The notes under the pieces are model-generated. The model was not told the origin of the DNA and searched no databases. It saw nothing but the letters and a program-made list of their open reading frames with translations. Of a stretch of DNA of 54,423 bases, positions 1-6,998 are shown piece by piece. The position numbers were made by a program, and so were the translations under genes. This DNA is from Gammaproteobacteria bacterium (GTDB lineage: Bacteria; Pseudomonadota; Gammaproteobacteria; Steroidobacterales; JABDLF01), in contig JABDLF010000053.1 of NCBI GenBank assembly GCA_013003115.1, positions 1 through 54,423 on the forward strand, read 5' to 3'. Position 1 is the stretch's first letter, and each line of letters starts with the position of its first letter.

Positions 1-1655
1 GTGAAATATTCGTTGAGCATCTTGACGGTGCCCTGTGGCCCCAAGGCCTCGGTAATGGTAGTAAAGCTGCGGATATCGGAAAAAAGTACCGTCGTCTCCC
101 TGCTTTGGCCGCCGAGAATTTCCTCCCCTGCGCCACCGCCCATGAGCCGATCCGCAACGCCCGGATCCATATAGCGCGCCATCGTCGACTTCATGCGTTT
201 TTCAGAGCTGATGTCTTCTATCAGCACCATTGCACCCAGTTTTTTTGATTCCGAATTCATCAGCGGCAGGACGCTGACATTGGCCGAAATTTTTTCGTCG
301 CCGAAAACGAGTTCGGCATCCATAACGATTTCGGATTCATGCTCCTCATCTACTACCTGGATCTTGTCCATGATCCACGCATTGGCATCGACGAAGAAAT
401 CTTCGGCATCGACTCCGAGAATGTCTTTTTCGGAAACGCGCAATATTTTTAGCCCTGCGTCGTTGCAGGTGACAATCTTGCCATCCTCATCGAGCGTAAC
501 CACACCGTTGGACATGCTGTGCAGCATTCCTTCGCTGTAGTTCTTCATATTCTGGATATCTTCGAAAAGTTTGGCGTTCTCCAGCGCGATGGATACCTGT
601 GCGGTGAAGGCCTTCAGGCGACTCTCGTCCTCATCAGTAAACTCGCCGCCATGCTTGTTAAGAATCTGCGTCACACCTATACGCTTGCCGTCCTTATTAA
701 CTACGGGAACACACAGAATTGAGCGCGTGAAGTAGCCGGTCTGCTTGTCAAATGAGGGATTGAATCGCAGGTCAGCGTATGCGTAGGGAATATGTATGGA
801 CTCACCGGACGTAAACACTGCCCCCGCGATACCGGCAGTGTTGGGCAATCGAATCTCGCCCAGCGAATCGCCCATAGCCACGCGGGAAAAGAGCTCACCG
901 GTCTTTTCATCATTGAGAAAAAGCGTTGAGCGATCTGCATTCAGCATGCGCGTTGCTTCGGTCATCACTCTCGTCAAAAGCGGGCCCAGCTCGAGTTCCG
1001 ACGTGATGTCCGCGACGAGATCCAGAAACTCCATTTCCTTCTTGCGATTCTTCTTGACGCGTTCCACAAACTGGGTGCTCTGGAGCGCTACCGAAGCCTG
1101 GGTCGTTATCGCCTCGAGCAGCACGAGATCATCCGCAGTGAATTGGCCGTTCTTGGCGTTCAAAACCTGCGTGACGCCGATCACGTCGCCTCGCACCGTC
1201 TTCAGCGGCGCGCAGAGGATCGTCTCGGTCGTAAAGCCCGTCTGAGCATCCACGCTACGGTTAAAACGCGGGTCCTCATAGGGGTTTTCAATAATCTCAC
1301 CCACGCCGCTCGAAAACACGGCTCCCGCAATCCCCGAAGTATTCAGAACCCGGATTTCACGAGACAGGTCGCCGTGCGCTACGCGTGAATAAAGCTCGTC
1401 GGTCTGGGGGTCATTCAGAAAAAGCGAGCCCCGTTCCGCATTAAGCTCCTCGGTGGCTATTACTATTAGCGTCTTCAATACTTCGTCGAGGCTCTCGATC
1501 GCCGCGATGCGCCGGGACACGCCCAGGAGCATTTCCGCCTGCGCGAGTTTTTTCTCAGCGCGAGCGAGCAATTCATCTGATCCGCCATCGCTGGCTGCTT
1601 TGCCCTTTTTTGCCGAAGGCGCTTTCTTTTTCGTTTTATTTGTGGCCATAACCAT
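1..1655 (-). CDS. GAF-GAF-PAS adenylate/guanylate cyclase (3' end beyond window)
   Basis: Class III nucleotide cyclase, probably making cAMP (or cGMP) from a nucleoside triphosphate in the cytoplasm. Translating the minus strand gives a Lys-rich N-terminus, two GAF domains (about residues 45-200 and 225-370) with near-duplicate segments such as TSGIAGAVF/TAGIAGAVF, a PAS domain (about 385-480), and the start of the catalytic domain with ETTVLFSDIRSFTTI near residue 520, which contains the first metal-binding Asp. The catalytic core continues past base 1, so the substrate-specifying residues are not visible. The start is ATG at 1655; an in-frame ATG at 1649 is equally possible. It begins 4 bases after the coiled-coil gene ends, so the two are almost certainly co-transcribed. 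The architecture resembles CyaB1-type sensory cyclases, in which GAF domains bind small ligands. Confidence 0.9.
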   Translation of the reverse strand, partial: MVMATNKTKKKAPSAKKGKAASDGGSDELLARAEKKLAQAEMLLGVSRRIAAIESLDEVLKTLIVIATEELNAERGSLFLNDPQTDELYSRVAHGDLSREIRVLNTSGIAGAVFSSGVGEIIENPYEDPRFNRSVDAQTGFTTETILCAPLKTVRGDVIGVTQVLNAKNGQFTADDLVLLEAITTQASVALQSTQFVERVKKNRKKEMEFLDLVADITSELELGPLLTRVMTEATRMLNADRSTLFLNDEKTGELFSRVAMGDSLGEIRLPNTAGIAGAVFTSGESIHIPYAYADLRFNPSFDKQTGYFTRSILCVPVVNKDGKRIGVTQILNKHGGEFTDEDESRLKAFTAQVSIALENAKLFEDIQNMKNYSEGMLHSMSNGVVTLDEDGKIVTCNDAGLKILRVSEKDILGVDAEDFFVDANAWIMDKIQVVDEEHESEIVMDAELVFGDEKISANVSVLPLMNSESKKLGAMVLIEDISSEKRMKSTMARYMDPGVADRLMGGGAGEEILGGQSRETTVLFSDIRSFTTITEALGPQGTVKMLNEYF

Positions 1656-1659
1656 CTGC

Positions 1660-2322
1660 TCAGTTGTCGGTGTTGATGTTATTCCTCAGAACGGTAACCG
1701 TCTCCTGCAGCTGCCTTATTTCATCCCGCAACGCTCTCTCCTGCTCCTGCAGACGATCTTCGTACTCAAACTGCAGTTCTTCAAGCTCCGATCGCAACGC
1801 AGCCACTGTTTCCTGCAGCTGGCCAATCTCGCTGTGACTGTCTGCACGGACTTTCTGGACTTTCTCGCCTTTTTCTAATTCGAGGTTATCCATCTCCTCC
1901 CGTAGCGCAAGAATGCCGGATTTAAGCTGCCCTATCTCGCCCTGCGCTTTGGCCACTGCGTTTTGCACCGCAGCTGCCTTTTCATCGCGCATATCTTCGA
2001 GGCGCTTGCGCAGTTCAGCCGCCGTTTCCTTGAGTTGCACAATCTCCGTATTGCTGGTCGCCCGCGCCTCCTGCACGGCCTGCTGTTTTCGGAACTGCAT
2101 GTCCTCCATCTCAAGCCGCTGAATTGCAATGGTCTCTTTCAGCTGGGCGATTTCCACCGCAGAAGCGGCAACTGCCCGTCGGACTTTTTCGCCGGTAGAA
2201 GCCTCCATGAGCTCCAGTTCATCGCGCAATGCGCTGACGGTTTCTTTGAGGACACGAGCTTCGCCCAATGCCCGCTGCAGCGAATCAGCTTGCGGGTCAG
2301 GATCGTGTTTCATTTCACTCAT
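1660..2322 (-). CDS. Coiled-coil protein of tandem 36-residue repeats, upstream of cyclase
   Basis: Function unknown. The 220-residue product is almost wholly helical and highly charged, with no signal peptide or membrane segment. After about 21 residues it consists of five exact-length 36-residue units (residues 22-57, 58-93, 94-129, 130-165, 166-201) and a partial sixth (202-220). Most units begin with a motif like I-x-Q-L-K-E-T followed by x-x-L-R-x-E-L-E. ATG at 2322 (MSEMKHD) was chosen over an in-frame TTG at 2349 because it is the first ATG. The gene is first in a two-gene unit with the GAF/PAS cyclase, so it may scaffold or localise the cyclase; that is inference. Confidence 0.8.
   Translation of the reverse strand: MSEMKHDPDPQADSLQRALGEARVLKETVSALRDELELMEASTGEKVRRAVAASAVEIAQLKETIAIQRLEMEDMQFRKQQAVQEARATSNTEIVQLKETAAELRKRLEDMRDEKAAAVQNAVAKAQGEIGQLKSGILALREEMDNLELEKGEKVQKVRADSHSEIGQLQETVAALRSELEELQFEYEDRLQEQERALRDEIRQLQETVTVLRNNINTDN
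1663..2259 (-). repeat. Five-and-a-half in-frame 108-bp repeats encoding 36-residue helical units
   Basis: Units run 2259-2152, 2151-2044, 2043-1936, 1935-1828, 1827-1720 and partial 1719-1663. The protein repeats are clear (each opens with a QLKET/QLQET-like core) while the DNA copies have diverged, so this is an old internal duplication and not a recent slippage product. Confidence 0.8.
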
Positions 2323-2654
2323 ACGGATATTCTGCTGCCCGCCCCGCAATTATTATCCGGCGCTCGGCGCCTGACCTGGCGTGGGTGTATTAGACGACAT
2401 CGTGGCATTCGGGCATCGGGATCATCGTAATTAGTATTCGCCCGGACAAGGAATTGCCAGCCGTCCCCTGCAAATCACTATAGTTGATCGCAGGCTGCGT
2501 TCCAATTCAGCGCTTTCAATGGCCCGGTCAGGACCGCTGCCAGCGCAACGCCGGCGCGTTCGGGTGCCGCCCTGGCGGCGCCATCCGTCGAGATCAGTGC
2601 AAGACACAAAAACACACCGCTTTACTCACCCGACCAACGGGAATCCTTGTCGCC
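2323..2654. other. Intergenic region with promoter and long leader of the coiled-coil/cyclase unit
   Basis: No convincing gene in about 330 bases. It holds a good sigma70-type promoter on the minus strand (2477-2505), which would give a leader of about 145 bases before the coiled-coil ATG. A GC-rich hairpin-like stretch near 2550-2585 could end the XRE transcript but lacks a T-run. The short plus-strand ORF starting at 2484 shows no coding character. Confidence 0.5.
2477..2505 (-). promoter_or_regulatory. Promoter TTGGAA-17-TATAGT for coiled-coil/cyclase operon
   Basis: On the minus strand the -35 is TTGGAA (2505-2500), the spacer is exactly 17 bases and the -10 is TATAGT (2482-2477). Transcription would start near 2470. 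The -10 lies inside an imperfect palindrome TGCGATCA...TTGCA (about 2470-2495) that could bind a regulator. Sequence match only. Confidence 0.5.
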
Positions 2655-2894
2655 TTAATCTTTGCCGATTTCCTTACCTAAGCCTCGCTCGAAAGTAAAA
2701 ACCGACTCTAACGGTTTGTCGAACACCCGGGCGATCAGAAATGCGACTTCGAGGGATGGGGAATACTTTTCTTTTTCAATTGCAACAACCGTCTGCCTGG
2801 TTACCCCAATCAGGTCAGCAAGGCGTTGCTGCGTCATTTCGTCATGCTCGAAGCGCAGCTTGCGAATAGTGTTGTGCACGCGGCTTTTTTTCAT
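2655..2894 (-). CDS. Small XRE-family HTH transcriptional regulator
   Basis: A 79-residue single-domain DNA-binding protein. The helix-turn-helix reads TQQRLADLIGVTRQTVVAIE at about residues 21-40, followed by YSPSLEVAFLIARVF, a pattern typical of the compact Cro/XRE regulators often paired with a membrane protein. ATG at 2894 lies 13 bases after the stop of the upstream membrane-protein gene, so the two form an operon and the regulator probably autoregulates from the promoter at about 3416-3442. Confidence 0.9.
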   Translation of the reverse strand: MKKSRVHNTIRKLRFEHDEMTQQRLADLIGVTRQTVVAIEKEKYSPSLEVAFLIARVFDKPLESVFTFERGLGKEIGKD

Positions 2895-2906
2895 TAGCTG
2901 TAGAGG

Positions 2907-3377
2907 TCAGCTGCCGAGGCGATAGTGCAGGATCTGACTGAAAAACTTGACTATCTCCGATAGAGTCATAACAAGAAGAACAAGTACGACGATTTCCAAT
3001 GGATGTGGGACAGGATAGGCCTGGACGACACTCTGCGCGACACTCTGCGCGACACTCTGCGCGACGATCCACCCGACTAACAAAAGCAGGCTGAAGCCCA
3101 GCACGAAACCGACATTACGCTCAGCCTTGAGATCAATCAGGCGGTCACGCTCATCCGACTTGCCAGCGTCGCCCGGCGACGCAACCGCGATCACCGTGTG
3201 ATAAATGGTTTCGATAATTACCAGGAAAATTACCCAGATCACCGAGATTGCGATCAGGGCGATCGGGTTCTCAGATACCCGAACGACAACGAATGCTTTC
3301 GGGAAATACCACAGTCCCGCAACAATCATGGCTGCCAGAGAACCCCACGCACTTTTTTCCTGGAAAGAAAGGTTCAT
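2907..3377 (-). CDS. Multi-pass membrane protein paired with XRE regulator
   Basis: A 156-residue integral membrane protein with about four hydrophobic segments: roughly residues 12-30, 38-60, 87-115 and 125-145. No catalytic motif was seen. The third segment contains the repeat AQSVAQSVAQSVVQ encoded by a 12-bp tandem repeat, so its length may vary between strains. ATG at 3377 (MNLSFQEKSAW) is preferred over TTG at 3395 and has a GGGGCAGGCAG purine-rich stretch upstream. XRE/membrane-protein pairs are widespread and mostly uncharacterised; the membrane partner may control or be controlled by the regulator. Confidence 0.8.
   Translation of the reverse strand: MNLSFQEKSAWGSLAAMIVAGLWYFPKAFVVVRVSENPIALIAISVIWVIFLVIIETIYHTVIAVASPGDAGKSDERDRLIDLKAERNVGFVLGFSLLLLVGWIVAQSVAQSVAQSVVQAYPVPHPLEIVVLVLLVMTLSEIVKFFSQILHYRLGS
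3026..3065. repeat. 12-bp tandem repeat (3.3 copies) inside a transmembrane-helix codon run
   Basis: Unit CGACACTCTGCG occurs three times perfectly (3026-3037, 3038-3049, 3050-3061) plus CGAC. Being a multiple of three, it adds or removes four residues (AQSV on the coding strand) without a frameshift. Confidence 0.9.
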
Positions 3378-3415
3378 TACTGCCTGCCCCTGCAAAAATG
3401 ATCAACGGGCCAAAA

Positions 3416-3455
3416 TGTATATTTTTATTGACATCATATCAAATATTTTTGACAT
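3416..3455 (-). promoter_or_regulatory. Promoter and candidate operator of the membrane-protein/XRE operon
   Basis: In a strongly AT-rich stretch the minus strand carries TTGATA (3442-3437), 15 bases, then TATACA (3421-3416), placing the start site near 3409, about 32 bases before the ATG. Two ATGTCAA-type direct repeats (cores at 3430-3434 and 3451-3455) are exactly 21 bp, two helical turns, apart and flank the -35. They are a plausible XRE operator. Confidence 0.4.
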
Positions 3456-3477
3456 GCTATCCGATTAGAAATATAAC
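3449..3477 (+). promoter_or_regulatory. Near-consensus plus-strand promoter without an obvious gene
   Basis: TTGACA (3449-3454), a 17-base spacer and TATAAC (3472-3477) form a near-consensus sigma70 promoter on the plus strand. Downstream there is a T-rich run, then only antisense to the zinc-finger gene. It could drive a small or antisense RNA, or be fortuitous in AT-rich DNA. Confidence 0.3.
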
Positions 3478-3555
3478 CGTTTGTTTTTTAGCCTTTTTTT
3501 AATATTTTGCGCTATAGAATTTGCAAGACGGAGGAAGTGCCCTGCTTGCCGGAGC

Positions 3556-3822
3556 CTAGCGCAGCTGGCTGTCTTTGCTGCCTCGTCGGTTCATGCTCTC
3601 ATGCTGTGAATCAGCCTTGTCGCATTCGACCTGGCAGCTGATGCACAAGCGAACGCCTGGGACCGCTTTTCTCCGAGCTGCAGGTATTGCTTCGTCGCAC
3701 TGCTCGCAGCGCAGCAGACCAGGGCCGCTTGGCAGCCTGCTGCGCGCACGCCCGACCGCGTCATCGACGCTGGCATCTATTTGCTCCTGCACCGCCCCGT
3801 CTCGGGCCCAACCACTTGCCAT
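3556..3822 (-). CDS. DksA/TraR-family C4 zinc-finger protein
   Basis: An 88-residue protein of the TraR/DksA zinc-finger group, close to E. coli YbiI in size and layout. Four cysteines at about residues 39, 42, 60 and 63 (CEQC ... CISC) form the zinc site; the segment between them, AIPAARRKAVPGVRLC, matches the family signature. DksA-like proteins act on RNA polymerase through the secondary channel, but this short form lacks the long coiled coil, so its role is uncertain. ATG at 3822 is preceded by a good CAGGAG ribosome-binding site. Confidence 0.9.
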   Translation of the reverse strand: MASGWARDGAVQEQIDASVDDAVGRARSRLPSGPGLLRCEQCDEAIPAARRKAVPGVRLCISCQVECDKADSQHESMNRRGSKDSQLR

Positions 3823-3890
3823 CGCTTATGCTCCTGAAAAACGGTTCGGCTTCTTAAGCCGCTGCTAACGGACAACTTGCCGGAATAGGC

Positions 3891-5243
3891 TCACCGGCTC
3901 CTGGCACCCGTCCAGTCACGGTCGCGCACCCACCGCGTCGCAAGCCATTTTACGCCCTTGTCGACCGGCAAACCCGCGTGCTTGGTACGAGGATCAGGCA
4001 ATCCGTCCGGCGTCACGTTATGAAAGGCAAGGGTCGTGCCCTGCTCGGGCTCCACGCGGATATTCAGCCGGGGAAACTCGGTTCCGCCGCCGGCGTCAAC
4101 GTTCGACAGATAGGTGAGCATCGTCAGGAATCGCTGGCCCGTCTCTTCAATCACCTTTTTCTGACCTGGCAATTTCGGATCGAAATAGTCAACATGTGTT
4201 TTGTATTCCTGGCCAGGCTCGTAGCGCAGGATCAGCAGAGGCTCTCCCTGCTCAGGCCGCGTATTGGAGAGTCGTGCGAGGCGTCTTTCGTATATCCACA
4301 CGAGCATATCCTTGACCTCGGGCTCGAAAAACATCTCCCAACTCGTCCGCATCTTGTCCGCTACGTTCTTACCCTCCTCGCTGACCACCATCGATGGCCG
4401 CAAATGTGGCTGGGAAATCGCGATCAGGTGCTGGCATTCGCTGACCGTGAACAGGTTGCGCAGGACCGCAATTCGCGGGTCCTTGCTCAGCACCTCAGGC
4501 GTACATTCCGGCCGCTCCGGAATTCGCTCCGGTACGATGTCGACGGCCACCAGTTGCTCATCCGCGAGCGCGTTGGCTGCATCAAGCTCGCCCTCAGGAA
4601 GCTCCGCTCGTATCGCCTCGGCGGCCGTCGCAGCTCCCGGATAACTGGCTCTGGCCGCACGCAAATAGCACGCCAGCGCTGCGCGTATATCCGGCTCAAA
4701 GCCGTGACCTTCCCGGAAATAGTGGCCCAGCTGATTCCAGGCCCTGGGCACACCGGCCACCGCGGCCTTCTGGTAAAGCGCAATAGACACAGCCCTGTCG
4801 GCCCGTCCTCCGATGCCCTCATCGAGCAGATAGGCCAGTTGGCAAATGGCGAGCGGGTGATTGTCTGAAACCGCGAGTTCGAGCCAGCGTCGGGCATCAC
4901 GATAGTGTTCATCCGTCGCGCCAGTAGCTACAGAGAGCTCGGCCAGCTGATAGCGGGCTTCGGTAAAACTCTGCTCGGCTGCGAGCAAAAACCAGCGCCG
5001 CGCCTGATCGGCATCCCGCTCACCGCCGGGGTGACCAAGAAACTTGCGACCGAGCATAGTCTGAGCCGGAGCAAAGCCCGCCCTGGCGGAGCGACTGAAC
5101 CATTCAACCGCGGGCTCCGCAAAGGGCGCCGCCCCGGGCTGACGCAAGTACCACAAGCCCATGTTGAACTGTGCCGCAGGATTACCTTTTTCTGCCGCGG
5201 CCCGGAACTTGTCGACTTGCGGGTCCATTACCATTGTACTCAC
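3891..5243 (-). CDS. Sel1-repeat / prolyl 4-hydroxylase-type 2-oxoglutarate dioxygenase fusion
   Basis: A 450-residue two-part protein. Residues about 15-215 are Sel1-like helical repeats (such as ARRWFLLAAEQSFTEARYQL), which usually bind proteins. Residues about 255-445 are a prolyl 4-hydroxylase-type Fe(II)/2-oxoglutarate oxygenase with the iron triad H350, D352 and H422, and K432 ten residues on to bind 2-oxoglutarate, so it should be active. No signal peptide, so the substrate is probably cytoplasmic; the hydroxylated target is unknown. Numbering uses GTG at 5243; in-frame ATGs at 5234 and 5228 are also possible. It is divergent from the small-protein/kinase operon. Confidence 0.85.
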   Translation of the reverse strand: MSTMVMDPQVDKFRAAAEKGNPAAQFNMGLWYLRQPGAAPFAEPAVEWFSRSARAGFAPAQTMLGRKFLGHPGGERDADQARRWFLLAAEQSFTEARYQLAELSVATGATDEHYRDARRWLELAVSDNHPLAICQLAYLLDEGIGGRADRAVSIALYQKAAVAGVPRAWNQLGHYFREGHGFEPDIRAALACYLRAARASYPGAATAAEAIRAELPEGELDAANALADEQLVAVDIVPERIPERPECTPEVLSKDPRIAVLRNLFTVSECQHLIAISQPHLRPSMVVSEEGKNVADKMRTSWEMFFEPEVKDMLVWIYERRLARLSNTRPEQGEPLLILRYEPGQEYKTHVDYFDPKLPGQKKVIEETGQRFLTMLTYLSNVDAGGGTEFPRLNIRVEPEQGTTLAFHNVTPDGLPDPRTKHAGLPVDKGVKWLATRWVRDRDWTGARSR

Positions 5244-5374
5244 ACTCTACGTTCACTCGCTTGCATCGATATTACACCAGCAACGGGGTAAGGCGGTGAC
5301 TCGCCGCCTCACCAAAGATGGCGTATTCTTCACTTGACCCGAAACGCTCCGCCCCCTTTTTAAAAGAGGCCACC

Positions 5375-5602
5375 ATGAATCAGAAGCGCGCAGTGGAACA
5401 CTACAAAGATCACGAGCTGATATTCACAGCCATACCCGATAAGGATGGATGGCGATATACGATTTCCATTGTGACTCACAAGGGAGACAATTCTGCCGTC
5501 CACTCCGAGCAGTCTGACAAAGCGTTTGGCAGCGACACGCTTGCGCTGCAGGCTGCTGCGAGCCATGCACGCCAGCTCGTCGACGAGAACACCAGCCAGT
5601 GA
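5375..5602 (+). CDS. Small hypothetical protein, first gene of kinase/phosphatase operon
   Basis: A 75-residue soluble acidic protein of unknown function. It contains a short beta-rich segment (DHELIFTAIPDKDGWRYTI) and a helical C-terminus. ATG at 5375 was chosen over the upstream in-frame start at 5318 because it has the AAAAGAGGC ribosome-binding site at the right distance. Its TGA overlaps a GTG (GTGA) that opens the next short ORF, suggesting translational coupling into the kinase/phosphatase unit. Confidence 0.7.
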   Translation: MNQKRAVEHYKDHELIFTAIPDKDGWRYTISIVTHKGDNSAVHSEQSDKAFGSDTLALQAAASHARQLVDENTSQ

Positions 5603-5694
5603 GCGCAAAGTTTCCGCAGTGGTTTGACCTGCCTCCGGCCATACCCGCAGATCCAATGCTCTTCGACGCCAACAAGGTTCCCGAACCGTGCTGA
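5599..5694 (+). CDS. Candidate 31-residue mini-protein bridging small-protein and kinase genes
   Basis: GTG at 5599 overlaps the preceding stop (GTGA) and the frame ends with TGC TGA at 5692-5694, seven bases inside the kinase gene whose GTG is at 5688. The predicted peptide begins MSAKFPQWFDL, is Pro-rich (PPAIPADP in the middle) and ends VPEPC. It fills the whole gap between its neighbours, which is hard to explain as chance, but it may only carry ribosomes into the kinase gene. Confidence 0.5.
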   Translation: MSAKFPQWFDLPPAIPADPMLFDANKVPEPC

Positions 5695-6998
5695 AGGCGC
5701 GTCAGAGGCTCGGGAAATACCGGATTGAGAAGCGCCTCTCGCGCGGCCCTCTCGCTAACGTTTACCAGGCGTTTGATACGATTCACTTAAACCGTGTCGC
5801 ACTCAAGATTCCGCACGTCGACAAGCAGAATCCGCACTACATTGACGATTTCATAAAGGAAGTGCAGCTGGCGTTCAAACTTGAACATCCCAATGTCCTG
5901 CCAGTTCAGAACGCCTCGTATATCGATGAGCATTTTGTGATCGCGACGCCGCTCGGCATCGGAACACTGGGCGACAGGCTCGAAAAGCGCATGTCGCTGC
6001 ACACAGCGATGCTGTTCGCAGACCAGGTCCTCGCGGGCGCTGCCTTCGCCCACAGCAAGCGCATTCTGCACTGCGATATCAAGCCTGAAAACTACATTCA
6101 TTTTCCGGACAACGTGCTGAAGCTGGGCGATTTTGGGTTTGCGCGGAGAATCCTCCGCTCTGTGAAAGGCTCCGGATCAGGCACGCTTGGCTACATCGCA
6201 CCGGAGCAGGCTATGGGGCGCCCGAGCTTTCATTCGGACGTTTTCTCTCTTGGACTGATTCTCTTTCGGCTGTTTTCGGGCAAGCTCCCGGAATGGCCTT
6301 ACGACTGGCCACCGGAAGGCTATAAGCAGCTCAGAGACAAACTCCATCCCGAGCTTGTGGAGGTAATCCGAAAATCTATCGAAATCAGTCCAGCCGCCCG
6401 CTTTTCTGACGCGGTTGCGATGCACGCTGCCTTTGACAGGGTGAAACGCCGAACCAGGAAGCAACGTTCGACGAACAAGAAGACAACAAAGAATGGTCTG
6501 CGTGGTATCAGTTGGCAAAAGGTACGCTGGCAGGAATTTCAGCGGCGATTCAAGAAAGAACTTGAAACCAAGCACAGCTGCCGTCGCTGTAAGGGCCCGG
6601 TTGCCGAAAGCATGAATAATTGTCCCTGGTGCAGCACCGAACGCCCGGTAAGCAGTGAGAACAGCACTTTTCCGGCACAGTGCCCGCGCTGCAGCCGGGG
6701 CGTAAAGCTGGACTGGAACTACTGTGCCTGGTGCTACGGCCCCGGCTTCCAGAAAGAAACCAATCGCGAATTCACCGACAAGCGATACGGGGCAAAGTGC
6801 GCCAACGCAAAATGCGATCGGCGAGTCCTGATGCCTTTCATGCGCTACTGCCCGTGGTGCCGAACCAAGGTCAGAAAGAACTGGAGGCTACCAGGTGCGG
6901 GCAAACGCTGCGGCGGCTGCGGGTGGGGCGTTGCCAAAGAGTTCTGGCGCTTTTGCCCCTGGTGCAGGACACCGGTCAAGAAAGGTCATCATAGATGA
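5688..6998 (+). CDS. Hanks-type Ser/Thr protein kinase with four C-terminal zinc ribbons
   Basis: A 436-residue cytoplasmic kinase. Residues about 10-255 hold VALK (K40), an alpha-C Glu (E58), the catalytic loop HCDIKPEN (H128, D130, N135), DFG at 148-150 and APE at 171-173. The HRD arginine is Cys129, so it is a non-RD kinase. The glycine loop (SRGPLANVY) is degenerate. Residues 298-426 contain four CxxC...C-P/A-W-C units: C298/301/312/315, C332/335/346/349, C371/376/388/391 and C408/411/423/426. No transmembrane segment or PASTA repeats. The start is GTG, overlapping the preceding mini-ORF by 7 bases, and the stop overlaps the phosphatase start (ATGA), so kinase and phosphatase are coupled. 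The zinc ribbons may bind nucleic acid or protein. Confidence 0.9.
   Translation: MLKARQRLGKYRIEKRLSRGPLANVYQAFDTIHLNRVALKIPHVDKQNPHYIDDFIKEVQLAFKLEHPNVLPVQNASYIDEHFVIATPLGIGTLGDRLEKRMSLHTAMLFADQVLAGAAFAHSKRILHCDIKPENYIHFPDNVLKLGDFGFARRILRSVKGSGSGTLGYIAPEQAMGRPSFHSDVFSLGLILFRLFSGKLPEWPYDWPPEGYKQLRDKLHPELVEVIRKSIEISPAARFSDAVAMHAAFDRVKRRTRKQRSTNKKTTKNGLRGISWQKVRWQEFQRRFKKELETKHSCRRCKGPVAESMNNCPWCSTERPVSSENSTFPAQCPRCSRGVKLDWNYCAWCYGPGFQKETNREFTDKRYGAKCANAKCDRRVLMPFMRYCPWCRTKVRKNWRLPGAGKRCGGCGWGVAKEFWRFCPWCRTPVKKGHHR

Noticed and set aside
2484-2681. 65-codon plus-strand frame in the gap right of the coiled-coil gene
   Set aside because: No ribosome-binding site, starts inside a minus-strand promoter and runs into the XRE gene.
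3026-3065. Considered as a CRISPR-like array
   Set aside because: Units are contiguous 12-mers without spacers and lie in a coding frame.
3978-4868. 296-codon plus-strand frame antisense to the prolyl-hydroxylase fusion
   Set aside because: Arg/Leu/His-rich shadow; the minus frame has intact Sel1 repeats and iron ligands.
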